From NCBI GenBank assembly GCA_026873275.1, contig JANTUC010000012.1:888001-952000 (forward strand): a DNA stretch of 64,000 nucleotides, written 5' to 3'. A model generated the notes under the pieces. It was not told where the DNA came from. It was given only the letters and a program-made list of their open reading frames with translations, and searched no databases. Position 1 is the stretch's first letter. Every line of letters starts with the position of its first letter. Shown here piece by piece: positions 48,901 through 59,650 of the stretch. The stretch comes from Pseudopithomyces maydicus. Lineage: Eukaryota > Ascomycota > Dothideomycetes > Pleosporales > Didymosphaeriaceae. Made by a program: the position numbers and the translations under genes.

Positions 48901-49251
48901 TATTATAGGATAGGTCGGTATCGGGTTATATCTTAGTAGTATACAATTAATAGGTGGTAGAAGGATCAGCTATTAGGATAGATTAGGGGTACTAATAGTA
49001 GTAGTAGTATAGAATAGGCGGATAAGTAGGTAGAATTAGAGATAACTATTAGGTTATCTTATTAATATAAAATAGCTATTTATAATAGGCAGTTACTAGG
49101 TAGGCAGGTTAACTTAATAAGATGTAGCTTAAAGAGTTACTAGAGGTTTAGCTGCGCAGGAAGGATTTCTTCTTAGTAGTACTTTAGTAGCTTAGCTACC
49201 CAAGCTCTTATCCAATTAAATATAATTGACTCTCTAGGCTGCGCCGTGATA
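48901..49251 (-). repeat. Element E 5' LTR (351 bp)
   Basis: TATTATAGGATAGGTCGG (transition-altered TGTCACGGGACGGG) to GCGCCGTGATA, followed by ATTAA. Confidence 0.92.
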
Positions 49252-49256
49252 ATTAA

Positions 49257-49669
49257 TATATTTTATTTTTATATAAGCTACCCTTTTATTTAATTTAAGT
49301 CCTATACTATATAATCTCTTATTTATAAGTCTTATACTAGTAATATATATATATTATTAGTAGGTTATTTATCCTCTATAGGCTACTATTTTATAGTTAA
49401 CTTAAGTCCTATATTTATAGCTTTAAATTTCTTTACTACTAATACTTCTTATTTAGTGTTTTTCTATATATTTAGTATATATTCTAGCGTATTTATATTA
49501 TTTTTTATTATATTATTCTTTATTTTTGCCACGCAGTCCTATATATTTATTATATTAACTTATATATTTATTATACTATCTCGCGTATTTACTATACTAT
49601 TTTATATATTTATTATATTATATTATATTATAATATTTATTATTTTTATAATTGTGTCTTATTAAGCTG
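49257..49669. repeat. AT-rich spacer with a 21-bp tandem repeat
   Basis: Units of 21 bp start at about 49541, 49562, 49583 and 49604, possibly also 49520 and 49625, each of the form ATATATTTATTATAYT plus five bases. As 21 is a multiple of three, the + strand shows a 69-codon open frame (49456-49665) of repeated YIFIIL heptads. I regard the frame as a by-product of the repeat. Nothing else is recognised. Confidence 0.6.
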
Positions 49670-52600
49670 CTAGGTTATTAAAATTAATTAGTATAGGTAA
49701 TTTCTAGGAATTTATATAGTAAAAACTTATAATTAGCTATAGAGTAGTGCTATAAATAAAATTATAATAAAATTTTCAAGTTAATAGATTATTTTAATTA
49801 AGCTATTTTATTTTATACTTTAATAATTTATCTTTCTTATATAGATTCGCTTTCCACGAATACTAATATAAAATTATATTTTTAATATTATATTATTTTT
49901 TATTTTTAAAATTTATTAAGTTAGTGTCTTTAGCTTATTTAGGTAGGGGCTTATTATTATATCTATATAATAGTTAAATATAAAATATATTATAAAGATA
50001 TTCTATCTCTAGAGATAGGGCTAATTTAAAAGTCTTATTACCTATTATATAAGTAACTCTAAATAGGCTATAATTTTTAAAGTCTAATAAATAGTTTAAT
50101 TACTTAGTAATTAGATTTTTAATATTTAGTATAATCTAGTTCTCTATTTAGAGAAGCGGCGTAGACACTTAGTATTTATTTATATATTTTATTTATTTTT
50201 TATAAATCTAGACTAAATAGTTTTGCAGAAAGGTCTATAATTAAATTATAATTTAAATAAGTTATTAAGCTTAATTATAATTTAATTTTATAAAAATAGG
50301 TAATTATTATTTCTTTAATTAAGCTATTATTTTTATTACTTACCTATTAGTACTGTTATAAGATTAGTAATTTTTAATAATTATAAATAGGGATACGCTA
50401 GTAAACTCACTTAAAATTAAATTTATTATTAATTTTATAATAGGTAAGTAAGTGGCCTAATTCTTCTATAAATAATTAATATAGGAATAGAAATACTATT
50501 TTAACTAAATATTAGTATTTTTAGTTTATTTATTAGTCTTAGGGTAATATATAGTAAATAATTTTAATTTACAGTCTAGCTTAGCGTAAAGCTTTATTTA
50601 AAAATAGAAAGTAAATTACTTTTTTTAATTATTAATAATTTCTTTAGGATATTCTTTTTCTCTCTATATTTATTAAAGGAAGGTATTAACTATAATAAAG
50701 ATATTTATTTTATTTATAGTAATAAATTATTTCTTTTTACTTAGCTAGTCTACTACTACTAAAATATTATAGCAAATTTAATTACCTATTATACCCGTGC
50801 TAAAGGGAAGATCTATAATAAAATTTATAAAAATATATTATTAGTATTAATTAGGAATAAAAAGTAATTAAAATAAATTATATTTTTATTTATAGCTTGC
50901 TTTGCCCCTATAATATATTAAATATATTTTAATATATTTTATAATATTAGTGGTAAGCTAGGGCTAGTAATATTTTTAAATAACTTTAATATATATAATT
51001 TTTTATTTTAAATGCCCTACCACTAGTGCATTATATTATTTACTTAGTATTTTAGCTCTAAGCTCTTTATTATTAAAGATATAAATATAATTATAAATTA
51101 TAAATATATTATTATAGAATATATAGTCTAAGATTTTAAGTTAAAAGTCTTATTTAATTAAATTGACCGGTAAACGTTATGCGTTTTATTAAATTATATT
51201 TTATATTATTTAGAATTCTATATCCTTTATTCTAGCTATTTATATATTTTAAAGTATAATTTCCTTTAGCTTAATAGCATTTATTATAATTATCTCTTAA
51301 AGGGCTAGCATTATATAAATATATAAAACTTTTACTAAGGCCACAGTCGTATATTTTATTTAATATATAATTATAAGTACTAAAAATATAATATAATAAC
51401 TACTCTCTTCTTTAAAGAGCTTTAGGTAAAGTACTATTTATACTTAATATTTTTATTAAGTATCCTTATTATATTTAAAAAGATTACTAAATTATCTAAT
51501 AAGAGTATTAGGTTTAATATACTATTAATTTAATTAATATTAAATTTTAAAATCAAATTTAGCTAGAAACCTAGCCTATCTTATTTAATAGTAATTTAGT
51601 CTCTTAATAATTATAAAATATTAAAGAGCCTAGTAGTTAGATATAATTTTAATAGATAAGAGGATACCTATTAAATTAATATATTATTTTTTAAATACTT
51701 ATATAATTGCTAGCAACTCTTTATTATATATTTTATAATTATATTCTACTAGGGTTATCTTATATAATAAAAAAATTATAAGATATAATACGCTATCCAC
51801 TTTATCCCTTTATAATAGTATTACTACTACTATAAAGTTAAAAGTATTAATTTTTAACTAAATCTTTTTATTAAAATTAAAGTAGTAAAGTACTAAAACG
51901 CTAGTAAAAATCTTTTTAAGTATTTTAAAAGCGCGCTTAGTAGGGGATTATATAAGTATTAGAAATAATCCTTTAAAAGTATTTTTTTAGATAAATATAA
52001 TAAGTAGTTTATAAATAGCACTAAATTCTTTAATAAATTAGTAATAAAAGTTTATAAATTTAAAAAAAGCTTAAATATCTTTTAAATATCTTAGAAGCTG
52101 CTAAATTACTACTATTTTAATCTTTTTAAAATTTATTTTAATTCTAGCTATAGTAATAATAAATTCTAAATATTTTATTTACTTAGTATAAAAATAGTAT
52201 TTATTAATATTTATAAATACGCGCGCTTATTCTAGCTGGTAAAGGACTTAGAGGATATAAATTTTATATTAACTTTTATTCTTACTATAAATTAGTATAT
52301 TATTAAAATATACTATATAGAAATTATGAAGGTATTTATATAATAAATTATTAATAAAGTTTTAGAATATTCCTAGCGCGTTATAGAGACTAAAGAGCAT
52401 TACTATATATTTATAAAGCCTATATTAATAGAGAAAGATAGTCTTCTCTTTATTTTTCTCTTTTATATATATTATATTAAATACCGCAATAATATCTAAA
52501 ATAATTATAACTTATATTTTATTTATTTAAGCTAGCGTTTCTTTAATTAAAAGTAGTATAATATAATTCTTTTTAGTAATAGTATTAAGCGCGCAGTAAT

Positions 52601-54080
52601 TAATATAGATTTAAAAGCCTTTACCTAATATTTAGATTACTAGTATAGGGGAGGCGAATAGTAATTAACTAGAATAAATAAATTCTTTTATTATTATTTT
52701 ATTAATATATTTCTTAACTGCTAATACCTCTAATTTAAATAACCTATATATATAAAGTTATAGAGGTTAGTAATTAATTAAGTTAATTAATTAATTTACG
52801 CTATTTTATTAGAAAGGAAGTTTATTAACTTCTATTAAATTAAATATATACATTATTTTATAGTAGACACTTAGAAATTTAGATAGTATTTCCTTTATTT
52901 ATTAAAATAGTTAAGTTATTTTATTTATATATTTATTATAATCTGTTTAACTGACCGCGGTAAGGTTTATATATACTATAAATACTTACTTAAGAGATTT
53001 ATTATAATTACTTTTAATTTATAAGCGTTCCTAGTTATAGGGCTATAATTAAATATACTTTTTAGGGCTCCGCGCAGCTATTAAATAGGCTATTATTTTT
53101 AAAATTAGTTTAACTTTATTAATTTATATAAGTAGTATTTTATTTTATTATACCACTTCTGCGCGTCTATACTATAAATAATTCTTTAAATAATAGAAAG
53201 AATTAAATATTATAGTCTAGTTTCTAAATTTTAGAATTAGGTTATATTACTGTAACTAGTCTATACCTAATATTATATTAAAAACTCCTATATTAGTAAT
53301 AAAATATACTACTTAGTGTAGGTAAGTTCTATACTATACTATAATATTTATAATTTTTTAAAATTTTTTAATAACTTTTTTATTAGCTAGAGTTAGGCTT
53401 ATAAAATATTTTACTTTATATTAGTATAATTAGTACTATTAAATATAGCGCTTACTAATAAAATTAGTATTAATATTAATATTAGTAAGCTAGTACGCAT
53501 AAGCCTATTTTTTAAAAATATTTAAATTAATTAAAAAATAAAATTATAATTATAAGGCGTTAAGGATAAGCTTATTAAAGATAATTATAATTAAAATTTA
53601 ATAAAGATAGATAGTGCTAGAGCTAATTTTAATTTTTAATTTTATAATATATTATATTAGCTGCTAAAGGGTATTTCTTATTTTATATTTTATTAATTTT
53701 TAGGCGCACTTTTGCTTAAGAGTTAGTAAAAACCCTAATAAATATTTTTATAATTCTTATAAAGTTTAATAGGTATATTATTATTTTATATAGTTTTTAT
53801 AGCAGTAAGTAACTTTTCTATATATTTAAATAGTATATAAAGTATCTTAGGATTATCGATTGCCTCGTTATATATAAAGATAAAAATATAATAAAGATAT
53901 TTAATTATATATAATAGTATTAGGCTATTACTATAGTATTAAGCCTAAAGGTTAGTAGTCTAATAATTAGGTTTATTATAATTAAAATAACATTTTTTTA
54001 TTACTAGAGTAGTAAGTTCTTAGTAAGTATAATTATATATCTTTTTAATTAAGTTCTGTAACGTCTTTAGTTAAAATATA
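49670..54080 (-). pseudogene. Element D: Gypsy pol remains (RT, RNase H, integrase)
   Basis: Minus strand. RT YFNNILIYSKN (YFNN at 52310-52299), then LYQLEQARVFININKYYFY, IKYLEFII and FFKFINFYYQFI. RNase H: YNYKIYNKELLAII at about 51740. Integrase at about 51110-50330: ALVVGHLK (zinc-finger region), YYRGKASYKQKYNL, FINFIIDLPFSTG (first Asp) and NILVVVDQLSKKK. Gag and protease should lie at 52900-54080 but are too decayed to read. No LTR pair was found. The right end is replaced by G1c, and the left end runs into the spacer. One of the most strongly mutated units here. Confidence 0.75.
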
Positions 54081-54084
54081 AAAT

Positions 54085-55210
54085 ATTAATTAATAGTTTT
54101 TTAATAACACTAGTAGACTTCTTTTTAAAGTACAACTAACTAGAGCTTTATAAAAATTATTATAATTTTATTATTATTATAATAGCCGGCCTACTAGTAT
54201 AATAATATATTTTATTTTAAAGTATAATAAATGCGTCTATTATATTCCTTTATACTATTTTTAAAATCTTATAAAAATACTACTTATATAACTGCGCCCT
54301 ATTTATTAATAATATATATATAGGGGGAGTAAAAGGGTAAGTAAATCTATTATTAATATTAAAATTACTTAGTATCTATAAATATATACTAGAATATATT
54401 TAAAAAGTAGACTAAGTTTTAGTAAATATAGAAAGGATTAAAAATATAATACTTAAAGTAAAGTATTTTTAAGGAATAGATCGCTTAATAATAATTAATT
54501 ATAAAATTAATATTATAGAATAATACTTTTAAAAGTTTAAAATAGAGAAGATTCTTAATTAATTAGTGTATTATAATTAAAAGGAAATTAGAATATTTAT
54601 AGGAATATATATTTACTACTAATAATAAGTTTATTATTTTATATTAATTGCGAAGCCTCTCTTCCACCTAATAAAGAAGGATATAAATTTTTTATAAAGA
54701 GAGTTTTAGCGGGAAGCTATAAATAAATTTAAATATATTATTATATTAGTGCTAGCGCTAATAGCACTAAATTATAATTTTAAATAAATAGTATATTTAG
54801 GGGTAGATATAAGCGCTTAAAAAGTAAAAATAGTAATTAAATAATTAGAAGCTAATAAGAAGTATTACTTTATATAATTTAAAAGTACTATATAATCTAC
54901 AGAATAGTAAAAGTAATACTCTACTAAACTAGAAGTTAAAGTAGTACTATAAGTATTAAAAAATTATAATACTACCTCTATAAAGTGCACTTTATAATTA
55001 AAATAAATACTTAAGTTTTAATTTTTTAATTAAATTAGGTAGGCACGGAGGTACTAGGCTTATTAATAAATTAGTAAATAGTTATTATTATATTATAAAA
55101 TTTTAAGATTAAATATATAAAAGGAAAGAAGTATATTATTATAAATATATTATTTTAATATTCTTAACTAGATAGCTGGCAGCTATTAGAAAATTTTAAA
55201 AATAACTTAA
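54085..55210 (+). pseudogene. G1c RT and RNase H fragment
   Basis: Same frame as G1a: FINNIYIGG equivalent near 54305, KKDI near 54680, and YYLYKVHFIIK then YIKGKKYII-like sequence near 54960-55135. It is more mutated than G1a, with many additional TAA codons. It lacks all gag sequence and is cut on the left at the border with element D. Confidence 0.8.
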
Positions 55211-55216
55211 ATATAG

Positions 55217-55792
55217 TGTTACAAGGGGTTCCTACTTACCTGGTCCGTGTAAGGGCAGGCAGGCTTCTCAGGAGCCTTGCGGGTATTTAGTGGTTAAGTA
55301 ATAGTTAGGCAACGGGTAGTGCAAATATCCCTATTTTATTAATAAAAGTAAGACAACTATCTCCTATAAAGGCTAATAATTCTTAATTATAAAGAAGAGC
55401 TTTAATTTAGCTATAAGTAAGTATGCGAAGATATATAAGGAGTTAAAAGTTAATTATAAAGAATAGGAAATGTATAGAGATCCTCTTAGACTATATACTA
55501 TTTTTCCCACTCCTTATAACTACTGTAATTCGACCCTACTAGGGTCTTATATTGGATTACCTCTAATCTGCTAAGAATATAATCTTAGTTTAAATCTTAA
55601 TTATATGCCTTATATAATCCGACAGCCTCCCCTATCTATTTTAGATTATTATTACGTGACTGCTGACCTAACTATCCTAGTGTTAGTAATAAGCTATTCT
55701 ACCTGTCCTCTCGTCTCCCGCCAAGACTAATAATTACATATATACTATAATTCCCGGATGTCGTTCCGCTGTCTTCCTGCGTGATTGTAATA
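55217..55792 (+). repeat. Solo B-related LTR (576 bp) in G1c
   Basis: Starts TGTTACAAGGGGTTCC and ends GTGATTGTAATA. The first ~265 bp follow the B LTR closely and with few RIP changes. From about 55480 the sequence is unrelated to B until the end. It is flanked by TATAG (55212-55216) and a TATAT-like stretch interrupted by T2, so a 5-bp duplication is probable. Confidence 0.85.
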
Positions 55793-56806
55793 TATAGTAG
55801 GGTAACAGATTAAAAAAGTAATCTAAAAAATTACTTTTTTAAAAAAATTATAATAAATTGAGTATTAGTTTTTAAATTTTTTTGAAATATTAAACTTTTA
55901 GAAAAAGTTATAAAGTTTATATTTTTAATTTTAAACTACCTAAATAGGCTTAGTCCATTTTTTTAAAATTAGATAAAGTTAGGGTAAAAAAAAGTAAAAA
56001 ATAAAATCCTTAATATTTTTTTTAAACGTATAATTTTTTAATTTTTTAACTTTCTAACCTAATATAGTTAGTACAGATTACGTGACTGATTTTTTAAAAC
56101 TAGTTTACTAACTAAATAATTTATTAGTATTATAGTTAATTTTAATCCAAAAATTACGTAAGCTTAAATCACGTGATTTTTAGTTAGTTTTTTAGTTTAT
56201 AGTAATATCTTTTTACTTTTTAATTTTAAACACCTATTTCCTCAAAATGCCTCCAAAATTCTCAAAATTTGAGGAGAAAGTAGAGGAATTATATATTAAT
56301 AATATCTCTATTAATACTATTTCAAATATTACAAAAAAGCCTAAATCGTCAGTTTATAACGCAATTTATCGAATTAAAGACAAAAAAAGAAATTTTAATA
56401 ATAAAAGTCTTAATTTAAATAAGACAAAAACTAGACCAATAAAAAAATTCAAAATAAAGAAAAAAGGATTATTAATCGAGACTTTATAAAAAATCCAAAA
56501 GTTCAAAATAATAAGTTATTATCGATTAATAATTTGGATATTTTAAAACGGACGTTACAAAGGTTTTTAAAAGAGGAGGGTTATTCTTATAATACCTCTT
56601 TTAAAAAGGCTTATTTGGATAAATTTAAAAAAAAGCGTTTTTCTCACGCTAAAAAACAATTAAAAAATATAAAAAATATAGATTTTTATAGAATTATTTT
56701 TTCTGATGAGTCAGTAATAGAAAGAGGACATGGATCTAGACAGGAGTATTATAGAAAAAAAGAAATTGTAAATTAGGGGACGGTTTGGTTTCAAATATTA
56801 ATAGAG

Positions 56807-56918
56807 GTACGTAAAATAGATTTTTTAAAAACTAAAATTTTTAAAAAATTCTATTTAAATTATAGAATTTTTTAAATATTTTAGATTTTTATAATATTGC
56901 TTACTAATTAAAATATAG
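56807..56918 (+). other. Probable intron 1 of T2 transposase
   Basis: Begins GTACGTAAAATAG, contains CTTACTAATTAAAATATAG with a branch-like TACTAAT 9-10 nt before the AG end, is 112 nt long and is very AT-rich with no coding sense. The downstream exon reads RGHDIFVQVWGA, but the upstream frame only fits with a one-base shift in the preceding poly-A run, so this intron is less certain than the second. The same sequence is in T1. Confidence 0.6.
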
Positions 56919-57072
56919 GGCATGATATTTTTGTACAAGTTTGGGGCGCTGTTTGGATAGGGGGAGGTTGAATTTAGTCTTTTTAAAAGACTCTTTAAAT
57001 AAAAGGTCTTTTAAAACAGAGGACTATATTGAAAAAGTTCTTAAAAAGAAGTTAAACCGTATATTAAACACG

Positions 57073-57179
57073 GTAAATATTACCTTTTTATTTTACCCTT
57101 TTTTTTAATATATAATAATATATAATTTTATATTATTATATATTATTTTTTTATAAACTTTATACTAATATCTAATTAG
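57073..57179 (+). other. Intron 2 of T2 transposase
   Basis: GTAAATATTACC ... TACTAATATCTAATTAG, 107 nt. The branch-like TACTAAT and the AG end are well placed. Splicing creates the split Gly codon and the sequence before QQDN, which unspliced translation lacks. Confidence 0.75.
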
Positions 57180-58334
57180 GTTGGCAATTTCAACAAGATA
57201 ACTCAAAAATTTATAAAAGTAATAAAGCTTTATTATGGTTTAACCATAATAAAATTAAGCTTTTTACTCACCCAGCCTATAGTCCTGATTTAAATCCTAT
57301 AGAAAATATTTGGTCTGTTTTAAAACACAGAGTTAATAAACGTTATAATTAGCGTTTACCAAATATTAATACGGATAAAGATATAGAGGCTTTTAAAAGA
57401 GTTATTTCTAAAGAGTAGAAAAATTTACCACAAGAAATAATAGATAATTGTATATTATCTATGCCTCAGCGTTATATAGACTTAAAAGAGGCTAAAGGGT
57501 CTTATACTAAGTATTAAATAAATTTAATACTTAATTTATCTTGTTGAAATTGAATTTTTTTAATAAATTATTGTGAAAAAATTAGTTAATAAATATAAAA
57601 AGCTTTTTTAATATATTTATCAACATAGGACTAGTATTAAAATAAAACAAAAAAACTAGATTTTATACGCTAAAAAAAATTATAGTTAATTATATTTTAT
57701 ACTTTTTTCTACCCTGAAATCACTGCTAAATCTACCCCTTAAAAGATTATATAAGCTAGCCTAACACTAGTTCTAAAAGGATTTCCTAAACTTTCTCTAT
57801 TTTTCTATTATTTTTTCATAATTTTATCTAATTATTTGATAGAGTTATAAGCTTTTAAAAACTATTAAAAAAAGTATTACTTTTTCAATCTGTCACCCTA
57901 CTGTATATATATTAACTATACTATAGATAAGAGTATAGAATATAACCTATTAACTTATAAAATATCTATTAATAATCGTCTACTAGGAGCTAAATATAAG
58001 AATAAATTTAAAAAAATTATCTAGTACTTAGTATATTAATATATTCCTTTAAAAATATTAGCTAAAAAGAGAAGGGTGTAAAGGTAATAAATTTTAATCT
58101 TTTATTTTTTAGACTTAATACTGTTTAAGAAGGCGTTTTAAAAAATAGTAGTTAAGAAAGTTATAAATAATAAAATAATTTAAAAAATTATAATTATAAA
58201 AGTTTATATATAGCTAAAGCACTAGGGCGTTAATAGAACTACTATTATTATTACTTAATAATACTAATAGAAGGACCTCTAAAATATAATAAAAAAATAT
58301 ATCGCCACTTATATTAAATATTAAATTTACTTAT

Positions 58335-58700
58335 TGTTAAGGACTCGGCTTTGCCTAGTCTTTAGAATAGGTTTAGATAGGGGCCACTCTCGCTTATAAA
58401 AAAAGGATATTTTATAATACCTTTTTTCCTCTTTACTAGTAGTATTTTTACCTTTTAATATTTATATTTCTATAAGTCCCTAGAGCTAGTCCTTTATATA
58501 AAATATTATTAGTCTTTTAGCCGGCTTTAATACCCTAACCTATTATTTAAAAAATAATTAATTTTAGTAACTAGAATAACTCCCCGCCGAATATAATATA
58601 AAGTATTATTATATAATTAAATAAAATAAAGGTTTACTTTATAAATTTTTAGGAGACCTAGTAGTCTAATTATATTATTTTTATAAAAGTAATTTAAATA
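58335..58700 (+). repeat. Element H 5' LTR (right border approximate)
   Basis: Starts TGTTAAGGACTCGGCTTTGC, little mutated for the first ~50 bp. The remainder is non-coding. The end is estimated only. Confidence 0.45.
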
Positions 58701-58999
58701 ATTTATAACAATTATAAAGCGCTATGCTATAGCGTATATATAACTATTTTTAGACTTAGGGTAGCCTTAGACTGGTAGATAAAGGGCCTAATAGAGATAT
58801 TATTTATATAAATATTTATTCTAGCTATATTTATACTTCCCTAGAGTTAGGAGGCTAGAGGGGACCTTAGTAAATATATTATATTAATATATAATGATAA
58901 ATTACTGCTAATAGGGGCCCCTTTAATAAAAATAAAATAATATTTATAATTTAATAATATTATATAAAGTACTAGCTAGAGTATAATGCGATATTTAAT

Positions 59000-59650
59000 A
59001 AAGGCCTAATAAATTAATTTTATAATATATATATCTTTCTTACGCCTATAGTATAGTATTAAATTAATTTATACTATTTTAATAGGGGATATATAGGTAA
59101 ATATAACTTAAATAAGTTCTTTAAATACTTAATTTTAATATATAAGGATAAATACGCCTTATAAAAAGCGGCGATAAAATTAAAGATTTTAGAATAAGGG
59201 AAATATAAATTCTTCTTAAATTTTTATATATAATTTAAAATTTTATTAATAGAGGCAAAAGGCTTTAAGTAGAACTTAACTATTTATTATTAATACTTTT
59301 AATAAAAGATCTACCAGCCTATTTATAAAATAGCTATAAATTAGAGTATATTATATAATAATTATAAAAAATTATTGCGGTCTATTACGCAGTTATAATA
59401 GATTTAAAAATAAATACCCTTAAGTAATAGGTTTAAAGTATATTAGTCTAGATAAGAATATCTTTTATTATATAATAGAATAAAAATAATAATATATATA
59501 TAATATTAGTAGCCGCTATAGCTATAATAAGTAATTTTAATTATAATAGAAGGGTCCCGGGACTAATTAAAAAAATATAAAATAGCTAGTATAGTAAATA
59601 TAACTATAAAGGTTATATATTTAAGGATTATATAAATTTAATTAATATAC
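59000..59650 (+). pseudogene. Element H gag with zinc knuckle
   Basis: The zinc knuckle at 59590-59631 reads YSKYNYKGYIFKDY, a CCHC box with all four ligands changed to Tyr by transitions while the Gly survives. The upstream frame at 59100-59500 is Lys/Phe/Leu-rich with a capsid-like character. Several stops. Confidence 0.62.

Larger units (their letters stand above)
43319..49251 (-). mobile_element. Element E: complete 5.9-kb Gypsy element
   Basis: LTRs at 43319-43659 and 48901-49251 in direct orientation, flanked by an exact ATTAA duplication (43314-43318 and 49252-49256). Gag-pol is on the minus strand, and a polypurine tract lies at the left inner border. The LTR ends form an inverted repeat TGTCACGG...CCGTGATA. 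It is compact: pol reaches almost to the 3' LTR, with no room for the antisense frame found in A, B and C. Confidence 0.93.
56247..57517 (+). pseudogene. T2 transposase (Tc1 family), inactive
   Basis: MPPKFSKFEEKVEELY opens an 80-codon frame with the helix-turn-helix region intact (no codon-13 stop, unlike T1). The frame then shifts near 56450 and resumes at 56534 (MDILKRTLQRFLKEEGYSY) through FSDES to a TAG after EIVN. Beyond intron 1: HDIFVQVWGAVWIG. Beyond intron 2: WQFQQDNSKIY and PAYSPDLNPIENIWSVL; stop at 57515-57517. Relative to T1 it has one A fewer in the poly-A near 57045 (frameshift). The TAG codons at 56774, 57351 and 57417 and the 5-G run near 56960 are shared with T1. Confidence 0.88.
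55795..57903 (+). mobile_element. T2: Tc1-like DNA transposon, 2.1 kb
   Basis: TAGTAGGGTAACAG at the left (one end base RIP-altered from CAG) and CTGTCACCCTACTG at the right, with TA at 55793-55794 and 57904-57905. It is nearly identical to T1 in inverse orientation, except the left terminal ~100 bp, which differ mainly by transitions. It is inserted two bases beyond the end of the 55217 LTR. Confidence 0.93.
54085..58334 (+). mobile_element. G1c: third G1 fragment, interrupted by an LTR and T2
   Basis: 54085-55216 matches G1a from about 8390 to 9515 (RT core through RNase H), and 57904-58334 matches from about 9520 to 9950 (integrase N-terminal part). The join is clean once the LTR (55217-55792) and T2 (55795-57903) are removed: both sides carry parts of the ATATATATTAACTATAC stretch at 9522. 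The right end is the insertion point of element H. Transition differences and a few short indels separate it from G1a. Confidence 0.88.

Noticed and set aside
49456..49665. 69-codon hydrophobic frame as a membrane protein
   Set aside because: Produced by a 21-bp tandem repeat; no start context or conservation evidence.
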